A DNA stretch of 33,574 nucleotides from Ichthyosporea sp. XGB-2017a (taxonomy: Eukaryota; Opisthokonta; Ichthyosporea): the NCBI GenBank assembly GCA_002811675.1, contig PDIM01000033.1, forward strand, positions 33,046-66,619, read 5' to 3'. The position numbers were made by a program, and so were the translations under genes. Positions 26,723 through 33,574 of the stretch are shown one piece after another. Position 1 is the first letter of the stretch, and the number at the start of each line of letters is the position of its first letter. Below the pieces are notes generated by a model. The model worked only from the letters and a program-made list of their open reading frames with translations, was not told the origin of the DNA and did no database searches.

Positions 26723-28402
26723 TTATAAGAATGCTTTAACAGCGAAGAAAGTACTTGAAATGCCAGTAAAGATACCGAGACATACCAAGAAGTAATTGAA
26801 AGCTCGTGAAATCGCCGAAAGCTGTGACCCAAACCGTTTTAAATAAAGAAGTGGGGGGAGAACAAATACTAAAAGGGTACCTGTAGTTGCTCCCACCAGT
26901 GACTGAAAGTTGCTGAAACTTGGAATAGAATATGCCAAAAGAACAAGTACAGATATGAAAACTAACTTCCAGAGCCAAGTAAAGATAGCTGAATTTACCA
27001 CATACCCATAAGGTTTTTGTTTGTAAGAAGCAAGATGATTTGAGATATATTGAGTAACAGGATTGAGCTGTATGAGACTCGTGTTAACCAAAAAGACAGA
27101 AAATAATATTAAAATGGTGTCGCTCAATGGACCATCTGCTAGAAGGAGACAAATGTTTGAATAGCTTTCGAGTTGCTCGCCATAAAGAGAGTATGATACA
27201 ATAGATAGAAAGGAGTATATTACCGTCACAACAGTGAAGGAGATGGTAATAAGATGGTTGAAATTCGATTTGTAAGGCATTGACTCGACAACCTGTACAA
27301 AGGTTCCGTGGCCACCAAAGCCTGAGTTAAAGACACCCAATGCTAGGAAAAAGTTTCCTAGCCCACCCCACCACTTGGTTGTATCCGCACTGCCTGTGAA
27401 CTGTTCGTTTATCAAGTTACTTTGTGCAATTTCTTCAGTCACTGTTGCAGCTATTACAAATATCAGAGCTAGTGTTCCCGCGACTGTCACTGCCAAGAGC
27501 CTACCCATGTTTGAAAGCCATGACAAACCCCATACGGCAACACCAGCAGTCACATACCATGTCAGCCTATTTAAATGAGGGAAAACCTTCCCCATGTTGT
27601 CAGCAATTATAATCAGGTACATAGTTGCAATTAAAGTCAAATGCAGACATTGGGCAATTGCAAGTGCAAGAGACCATCTTTTCCCGTAAAGGTGGAAAAC
27701 AATATCGCAATAGCTGTGTAGCTCAACATCATTACCTTCCTCATCCCCATCGTATTTGGAATTTGCAAGGTTCTTGCAAGCTTGGCTTGAGCTATCCACT
27801 ACAGAATCAAGGCTACCCTCGCCAACTATTGTAATCTGTATTTCTCGTTTGCTAGCATTGGATGCTTGCTGTGACGATGACTGATTCATATTGCCCTTCT
27901 CACTGCTTCTTGTTACGCTAGTTGCCCTCCCCATTATCAGAGACCCAATATGGGTGCCATTGTACGCTGCAATTGACCCAATTAGCACAATAAGGATCAC
28001 ACCATTCCACCCAGTCAATGCAACAGCGTGGGGTATACCGACCACCCCCCCGCCCATGACTGCTGACATCGTTGAAAGAAGTCCGATGGCATTTGACCGC
28101 ATCCTTTCGCGAAAGGATAGAGAAGAGTCAAGCATCGAGTCTGCAACTGATACATTATCGCCAGCACACGAATTAAGAGCCTCTTCTGCTTTAGCCTTTT
28201 CAATAACAACACCCAAACTTTCAATATTTGAGTCGAAGCAATTCTCATTAGTTCCTCTGGTGCTGCCATTGAAGGTATTAAGTCCCATTATCTCCACATG
28301 TATCTGTCCAGAGGAAGCTTTCGATGTTGTAGACAGTCTCTCAGAGGAATAACCGCTGTTAGCCTCTCCGCTACTACTACGGCTACAGCTTTGAAGGTTC
28401 AT
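26723..28402 (-). CDS. AAAP-family (SLC38/SLC32-like) amino-acid transporter
   Basis: Single-exon gene, 559 aa. The frame opens earlier at a GTG, but the first ATG is at 28402 (MNLQSCSRSSSGEANSGYSS). A Ser-rich cytosolic N-terminus of about 100 residues is followed by roughly 11 hydrophobic segments. The first carries the family signature in the form TMSAVMGGGVVGIPHAVALTG, where helix 1 is broken at the Gly-rich substrate site. A loop of about 70 charged residues, rich in Ser, Asp and Glu, follows TM2. Later segments include GGLGNFFLALGVFNSGFGGHGTF and a C-terminal group of helices. The likely role is a proton- or sodium-coupled neutral amino-acid carrier in the plasma, vacuolar or lysosomal membrane. 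Substrate cannot be read from sequence. Confidence 0.88.
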   Translation of the reverse strand: MNLQSCSRSSSGEANSGYSSERLSTTSKASSGQIHVEIMGLNTFNGSTRGTNENCFDSNIESLGVVIEKAKAEEALNSCAGDNVSVADSMLDSSLSFRERMRSNAIGLLSTMSAVMGGGVVGIPHAVALTGWNGVILIVLIGSIAAYNGTHIGSLIMGRATSVTRSSEKGNMNQSSSQQASNASKREIQITIVGEGSLDSVVDSSSQACKNLANSKYDGDEEGNDVELHSYCDIVFHLYGKRWSLALAIAQCLHLTLIATMYLIIIADNMGKVFPHLNRLTWYVTAGVAVWGLSWLSNMGRLLAVTVAGTLALIFVIAATVTEEIAQSNLINEQFTGSADTTKWWGGLGNFFLALGVFNSGFGGHGTFVQVVESMPYKSNFNHLITISFTVVTVIYSFLSIVSYSLYGEQLESYSNICLLLADGPLSDTILILFSVFLVNTSLIQLNPVTQYISNHLASYKQKPYGYVVNSAIFTWLWKLVFISVLVLLAYSIPSFSNFQSLVGATTGTLLVFVLPPLLYLKRFGSQLSAISRAFNYFLVCLGIFTGISSTFFAVKAFL

Positions 28403-29845
28403 TTTGTTTCTTCCTGTCACAGCTGTAACGGAAGGAAGAACGCTCTACAGACTAAAGCAAAAGATGAAAGATGAGATTAAAGAAGTAAAAGTTCGTACCC
28501 TTAGTCAATGCTTTCTATTTCTAATCAGACGCGGAAGATTCAGCTTGTTGCTATGGCTTTGTTGTTTGATTTAATCTTAATCTTCTGTTGTTGTTGTTCA
28601 ACACTTTAACATTTTGCAATATTCAGTTTCCTTCAACACTTTAACATTTTGCAATATTCAGTTTCCTTCAACACTTTAACATTTTTGCAGTGTTCAGTTT
28701 TCTTTTTACACACAAGGAAAAAAGGACAGTCGACAATATTAAAAACCAAATGAGAACCAAAAATAAAAAGCTATTTTTCTATATTTCGCAGTTATGAACT
28801 AATACATATATTTCCCACGATTTTCCGATGACTTTTGTTCTTAGTTTCCGCAAATAAGAATCTTGGGCTCTCCCACCCCAGATTGTGGTTGTGACACAGA
28901 ACTATCAATGATGTTAAATTGATTACTCATTCACACTGTAAATAATATTCCGCTTATTAAACTCTTGTCATTTTGAGATAATGGATCTGGTGTATGCAAC
29001 TGGGGTCTCATCATTTCCCCAAACTTAACATGCATCGACTATGTATAGACTGTTCCTCTGCCTCATGGGAAAGATCCCCGTCTAGTTTCGGTAAAAACTC
29101 GTTTCTATGTCCTTTTGGGGAACCTGCCGTGCAGCCCGTTACATTGCAAACATGGATAATCAGAAATTTGAAATTTTGCTTTCTTGTAACGTTCAGCTGT
29201 CCGCAACTGACGGCCCATTGCAGTGCGAGACACATGGCTCACGCTTGCACCGATAATCAGCTAAGGTTCTCCATTCAGCTCTCTTAAGCCGCCTTTCAGT
29301 TTTAGTTTAATTTGAGTATGCCAAGGCCACTTCACTTGTTGCTCGAAATGCATGAGTCATAAGATACTAACTATATATGAGAGTGGAAGCCAATTTTCGT
29401 TCACCAAAGGCAAATGGCAATCTGTGGCAACGGCTGCACTTTATTTCATATCAAAACTCTCCTTTTTTCTTCTGTTCAATAGATTTTTTGGTTTACACTG
29501 CAAACATAGTTTCTCAGTAACATAAATAAACCGCATGTTTGCCATATTCTCCAAAACTCGTAAGCTTGGGATACCAGCCGATCAACTATATATCATTAGA
29601 GGCCTTGTCTTTCGTTCATTCCATTGCATAGTTATGGGCTCGACTAGTCACTATTTCTCCATTCAGTAGCTTAAAAGTGGAGTCTTAATTAAAAGCGTGA
29701 GGCAAAAGGCATATTTCCGAGCCGTGCAGCTTGAATATCAGTGGTCAGACATTTCCTTTATCAGAAGCACCTTTATCAGAAGCAGTAAGTAGTATCCATT
29801 CATCCCCACCGGAGGCCACCATTACATTGGTTCGTTTCAATATGA
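28403..29845. other. Intergenic region
   Basis: Between the transporter start and the pinin 3' end. It contains a 35-bp tandem repeat (28597-28701). Open frames over 28994-29287 and its complement lack support. No AATAAA lies close downstream of the pinin stop, so that gene may use a variant signal. Confidence 0.5.
28597..28701. repeat. 35-bp tandem repeat, three copies
   Basis: Units beginning ttcaacactttaacatttt start at 28597, 28632 and 28667. The first two are nearly identical; the third has a few changes. It lies in the leader/promoter of the transporter gene. Confidence 0.92.
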
Positions 29846-30874
29846 TCAGCGGTTCCTCTTGGCCCTCTGCTCTTCTAGTAATCTCCTCGTTTTTGTATTG
29901 TGCTTTAGAGGAGCATAGTATATCCGGGGCTCGGCCACAGTCAAGAGGCATTTCTCTTCATATTCTGAAGCTTCTCCCCTGGCCAGTTCAAGTTCTTGTT
30001 GCTCAAGTTTTAAAACCGAATTATCAATATCTTGAAGCAAGACAGTTTGCTCTCCATACAACTTCTCATATAATGCCTGCGTTTCTTCTTCCAGTGAACT
30101 TTCTTTGGCCGTTATACGTTCTTCAATCGATTTTCTTCGCTTTCGTAGATCAGAACGCGACGTTTCATTCTCACTAGTTTGAAATTGCTTGAGAGTACCT
30201 AAAAGGACACCAAACATCCGCTTATTTTTTCGCCTTTCAACAGCATCTCTGTTCTCAAAAGAGGATTTCCTTTTTCTTCCATCATCTGCAGAGATTCCAA
30301 CTGCACCAACGCTGCCCGAGTCTAAATCCGCGGCAATCCTATTTTCAGCTTCAAGCCCACTTGGCCTTCCCTTAGAAGGAGCTTTACCGTTGGCCCCCAC
30401 CACAGCACCAGAACCAAGCACACTCACGCAGCTCTTCAAGTGTACACCCCCGAGTATCTCTTCCTCCTCCTCCCCCTCATTTTCATTCCTCATTGAAGTG
30501 TCGTTTTCAGTTGGAACATCAGACACGACTGCTGGTGGCTCACTTAGGGCACTACTCTCCGCTCCTTTTGCAGTCGACATTGTATTATTATCCACATCGT
30601 TATTGGCAACATAATTTTTCCTGTGAAAAGGATCTTTTACTCTTCGCTGCATAAGCTTCACCAATCGACTTCCAATTCTCTTTTCAGCCTCCTCATACAG
30701 TCTTGTTAACTCGGCCTGTCGTTCATCTATGTACTTTCGCAACTGATTGCAGTCCCTTATAACATTAGGCGTGGAGGTTTGGTTTGACTGCCGTTGCTGC
30801 TGAACTCCGGTATCAGCCCCTTCAGACGCTCCTGAAGTTTGTACAGTATTCCCAAAACTCCCCTGGTCGATCAT
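29846..30874 (-). CDS. PNN: Pinin/SDK/memA-domain protein
   Basis: Single-exon gene, 342 aa, ATG at 30874. The pinin/SDK/memA core is recognisable at about 205-330: ERRKNKRMFGVLLGTLKQFQ, then RKRRKSIEERITAKE and a long helical EEETQALYEKLYGEQ stretch ending near YYAPLKHNTKT. An N-terminal helix (RDCNQLRKYIDERQAELTRL) matches the coiled-coil start of animal pinin. An acidic low-complexity linker (about 95-200) separates the two. The protein is shorter than animal pinin (about 717 aa) and lacks its long RS-rich tail. Known pinins are nuclear and take part in pre-mRNA splicing and the exon junction complex periphery (ASAP/PSAP). A nuclear splicing role is a sound family-based inference; the desmosome role of vertebrate pinin is not expected. 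Confidence 0.9.
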   Translation of the reverse strand: MIDQGSFGNTVQTSGASEGADTGVQQQRQSNQTSTPNVIRDCNQLRKYIDERQAELTRLYEEAEKRIGSRLVKLMQRRVKDPFHRKNYVANNDVDNNTMSTAKGAESSALSEPPAVVSDVPTENDTSMRNENEGEEEEEILGGVHLKSCVSVLGSGAVVGANGKAPSKGRPSGLEAENRIAADLDSGSVGAVGISADDGRKRKSSFENRDAVERRKNKRMFGVLLGTLKQFQTSENETSRSDLRKRRKSIEERITAKESSLEEETQALYEKLYGEQTVLLQDIDNSVLKLEQQELELARGEASEYEEKCLLTVAEPRIYYAPLKHNTKTRRLLEEQRAKRNR

Positions 30875-31402
30875 ACCACAGCTATATGGGAATCTAGATC
30901 TGAAATTCCATGGGATGAACAGCAGTCACTATGCCTACTCCCTTACACTTCTTGTTCACTCCCTCTTCCCAAATCACATTCACACCCAAATGTTACCAAA
31001 ATCAAAAGAAGAAGAATAAAACAAAATCAACAAATACGCAAAACAGAAAGAAATGAAATAAAACACACAAAAACAAAAAAGAAAAAAAAAAGGCAACACG
31101 AGCAGAGAAAATAAAAATGTTCGATTTGTTGGTTCAAAGACTTTTTCTGTTTTGTTTCAGATATTTGTTACGTAAGGTCAATTATTGTTACTTGTATTTT
31201 TATTTTCCTTCTTGACTTTGTGTTCTTATCTCGGCCTTTTCTTCTTTTTTTGTTTTTCAGCAAGAAGCTTGTGACTATAATTTGGCGACTGACGAGGGAT
31301 CGCATTACCGAGACAGGTGAGTGTAAATTTCGCAACATGGAAGATGATTGTGATTGTGAGACGTTTTTTTTTTTTTATCAAACCGGGACACGCTTCTAAG
31401 GT
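30875..31402. other. Pinin leader and BIR-gene 3' end, with exon-like plus-strand signals
   Basis: Between two minus-strand genes. Minus-strand AATAAA at 31204-31199 could end the BIR transcript. On the plus strand, a segment at 31261-31316 is flanked by a pyrimidine-rich tttttcag and an AG|gtgagt donor; it is described under findings. Confidence 0.4.
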
Positions 31403-33325
31403 TTAGACCTTATTAGTTAACTCTTCAAGGGTTCTGCGGGTGTCATTTGCACATTCCATAACATTGGTAATGAGGCTTTCCACTCCTTCTATGAGCCTTT
31501 TTGCTTCTTCATCACATTTCATTTTAAGGTATTTCTCTACAGTCATGTTCTCATCATTAAACATAGGCCCAAATTTACGCTCAAGCATCGCTTCTTTTTC
31601 ACACATTGCTAGCTGCTCAGCTCGCCGTGCCTCTCTTTCCTCTTCCACTCTTCTCGCTTCGTCTGCTTCTTTCCGTAATGCGATTTCCTCGCATTCTTTT
31701 TTTGATTTCTTTTTAGTTACTTTCTTGTCTTTGGCACCTTTTCCTTGTTTGCCGTTACCTTTAGCAGAGGTTTCTTTCTTTTGCTTTCTAGAATTCAAAG
31801 ATGTATCCGGTTGAAAGCCATCATCACCGTCATCATTAGCCTTTTCTTGCAACTCTTGCGTATCATCTAAACCACTAGTACAAGAGAAAGCATCATCGTC
31901 TGCCAGTTCGGTACATGCCTTTTCCAGCACAACCTTTCGCTTTTTTCCTCCACCCTTTTTAACTGTTGTTGCCCCCTTTATGCGCCTACCATCCTTCTCT
32001 TGTTCATTCTTCAGCAGCTCAACTTCAAGTGCTGTTTTTGAACCACCATCTTTCTTTTTCTTGTTTTTGTTAACTTCTTCTGGTTGATTTTCAGTTGAAA
32101 TATTGCTTTCTAAAGAAGCCGCACTATTCGTTGGTACCACTTTTCTACGAGGCGCGGGCTGCGCATTGGCTGCTGCAGTTGCAATAGCTGTTGTGCGACG
32201 AGATGAGCGACGCACGGTCGCAGACACAGCCTGTTTATGCTCTTCCTCAACTTTGTTATCCGTGGCAACACTTTCGGACACTGGTTTTTGCTTCCTACTC
32301 CCCCGGGCCTTGGTCGACTTTGAATCTTTGTTTAATTCTTTCTCTTCGCTGGATTTTCTTCTCTTCTGATCACCGCCAGTCGATAAATAAGTATCATCTT
32401 CAGTTTTGATTTCTTGGATTTTACGTCTTTGCCTCCCTCCGGCTGTGCTCACCGTGCTACAAACAGCACCGGAAGACGAGACCTTGCTTTTGTTGTCTTC
32501 GGTAAAATTATTATCTGGGGAAGAGCCTGAAATCGAAATTGTTCGCCTGGTGGATCTTCTTACAGGCCTTGCACTCTCTACTACCTTCTCTTCCTTTTCA
32601 GCTGCATCATCATTGGAGCTATTGACGGTGTTCCGCCTGCTACTTCTTCTGCGGCCCAGGCTGACAGACGAGGACTTTCTCTTACTTCTTCGCCGAGCTC
32701 CAATTTCCTCAATCTCGTCATCATCTTCTTCTTGGCCCTTTTTAAGAAGCATATCTTTGTCAGCCTCTCTGGCACACACAAACGGGCAATTTTCTGAGTG
32801 GGATTTATGTTCCTCGTACGGATCATCCTCGGACTCCCAGCCATTTATTTCTTTCCCACAGGAGAAGCACTTGGTAGTATCCGCCTCTCCCTCCGCCAAA
32901 CCAGGGTAATGGTACCAACCTGCCTTCGCCAAGGTCATTGGCTTTGCTTTGAAGCTCCTCGGATGAGGCCACAATTGTCCAGCAAATGTCAGCAGTCGAT
33001 TTGCATAGCTATCCAAATTCAAAAAGGGGCAATGGGGGGCGTGTTTGCGGTGCTCAACTGCCGGATCATCGTCCTTTTCCCAGCCACCCAAAGTTTTCTC
33101 GCAATAAACACACACTGCAGTATCATCCTCCCCAGCATAGTAGAAGCCAGTTGCAGCCAAAGACTTCGGATTGGCCTTGAACTGTGTCACAGACAGAGGC
33201 CATTTTTTCTTTTTTTGATTACTAGCTGCACGCCCACTGCCTTTCTTCTTCGCGCAGCCGAACGATGCTATCCGATTTTCTTCACAAAAGTAGAAGTCGG
33301 GGATATTTTCTTCAGTCGATCCCAT
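31403..33325 (-). CDS. Two-BIR-domain inhibitor-of-apoptosis/Bir1-like chromosomal passenger protein
   Basis: Single-exon gene, 640 aa. The first ATG is at 33325 (MGSTEENIPDF); the open frame extends 22 codons upstream only to a TTG. Two BIR domains lie at about 40-102 and 120-183. Each has the full zinc set CxxC-x16-H-x6-C (C72, C75, H92, C99; C153, C156, H173, C180) and the GWEKDDDP/GWESEDDP signature. The remaining 440 residues are Lys/Ser/Arg-rich and disordered, with a DDT.ELQ-like acidic patch. A conserved-looking helical end follows (NMTVEKYLKMKCDEEAKRLI). There is no RING, CARD or UBC domain. Two N-terminal BIRs, a long linker and a C-terminal helix is the layout of fungal Bir1. Inferred role: Aurora B/INCENP partner in chromosome segregation and cytokinesis. 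A direct antiapoptotic role is less likely. Confidence 0.9.
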   Translation of the reverse strand: MGSTEENIPDFYFCEENRIASFGCAKKKGSGRAASNQKKKKWPLSVTQFKANPKSLAATGFYYAGEDDTAVCVYCEKTLGGWEKDDDPAVEHRKHAPHCPFLNLDSYANRLLTFAGQLWPHPRSFKAKPMTLAKAGWYHYPGLAEGEADTTKCFSCGKEINGWESEDDPYEEHKSHSENCPFVCAREADKDMLLKKGQEEDDDEIEEIGARRRSKRKSSSVSLGRRRSSRRNTVNSSNDDAAEKEEKVVESARPVRRSTRRTISISGSSPDNNFTEDNKSKVSSSGAVCSTVSTAGGRQRRKIQEIKTEDDTYLSTGGDQKRRKSSEEKELNKDSKSTKARGSRKQKPVSESVATDNKVEEEHKQAVSATVRRSSRRTTAIATAAANAQPAPRRKVVPTNSAASLESNISTENQPEEVNKNKKKKDGGSKTALEVELLKNEQEKDGRRIKGATTVKKGGGKKRKVVLEKACTELADDDAFSCTSGLDDTQELQEKANDDGDDGFQPDTSLNSRKQKKETSAKGNGKQGKGAKDKKVTKKKSKKECEEIALRKEADEARRVEEEREARRAEQLAMCEKEAMLERKFGPMFNDENMTVEKYLKMKCDEEAKRLIEGVESLITNVMECANDTRRTLEELTNKV

Positions 33326-33574
33326 TATTGTCTCTGCACTTAGCCTCCACTCCCAGCCTAGTATGGATCTCAAGTGACTCGCACGTGTCAATGCCCCTTG
33401 CTTCTTTATTTATCCTTCCTTTCTCTCTACTTCAAATAACAAAAAGACCATCAGAAATCCATCAAAAAGACAAAACACATAAGATCCACCTAAAAAAAGA
33501 AAAAGAAGAAGAAATATTCAACCAAACAGGAAAAACAAAAAAGAAAAAAAAAAAAAAAAGGAAAAAAGGAAAAA
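33326..33574. other. Leader and promoter of the BIR gene
   Basis: A/T- and A/G-rich sequence upstream of the minus-strand BIR gene. The last 100 bases are almost pure A/G. No gene is seen before the window ends. Confidence 0.4.

Noticed and set aside
28994-29287. 97-codon plus-strand ORF upstream of the transporter
   Set aside because: The translation has no domain, the strand conflicts with neighbours, and the complementary frame is equally open.
31220-31245. tctcggcctttt resembling the start of U2 snRNA
   Set aside because: The match ends after 12 bases. The rest of the conserved U2 5' domain and branch-point recognition sequence is absent.

Overview
The window is nuclear DNA from a eukaryote. 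The genes are intron-poor, and the four introns I could place are all GT-AG, 85-109 nt long. AATAAA poly(A) signals follow most stops, and CCAAT boxes lie upstream of several starts. Gene content points to an opisthokont, probably a unicellular relative of animals (holozoan). The evidence is an SP/KLF-type triple zinc finger, a pecanex-4-like membrane protein, a pinin homologue, a two-BIR passenger-type protein, a lambda-crystallin-type dehydrogenase and a TMEM177-like protein. A Bir1-like protein and a FAD2-like desaturase would also fit an early fungus, so the placement is inference. The standard genetic code is used.

Layout: 0.6-1.8 kb, CRYL1-type 3-hydroxyacyl-CoA dehydrogenase (-, three exons), divergent from a TMEM177/M48-like mitochondrial protein (+, 2.1-3.3 kb). 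The 3.3-7.4 kb stretch is gene-poor. It holds two minisatellites, an unexplained open frame, and on the minus strand a FERM/PTB-like segment with a premature stop followed by an ORF of SH3-ligand repeats. At 7.5-8.7 kb is an SP/KLF-like transcription factor (+). At 10.3-12.5 kb is an unrecognised coiled-coil protein (+, three exons). Five minus-strand genes follow, broken by one plus-strand gene: a secreted endonuclease/exonuclease/phosphatase-fold phosphodiesterase (13.0-14.2), pecanex-4-like (15.4-18.9), a MEKK/STE11-type kinase with an HLD catalytic loop (19.4-21.9), a delta-12-type desaturase (23.6-24.9), a SnoaL/NTF2-like protein (+, 25.9-26.6) and an AAAP amino-acid transporter (26.7-28.4). 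Pinin (29.8-30.9) and the BIR protein (31.4-33.3) complete the minus-strand set.

The genes look like ordinary unrelated housekeeping and signalling genes. They form no operon and no obvious functional cluster. I found no tRNA, rRNA, CRISPR array or intact transposon. The points most worth following are the TMEM177-like protein that keeps a complete HExxH/E zinc site, the degraded FERM plus SH3-ligand locus at 4.7-5.6 kb, the non-RD MAPKKK, and a splice-signal-flanked plus-strand segment at 31.1-31.3 kb. I see no clear evidence of a wholly new multi-gene system.
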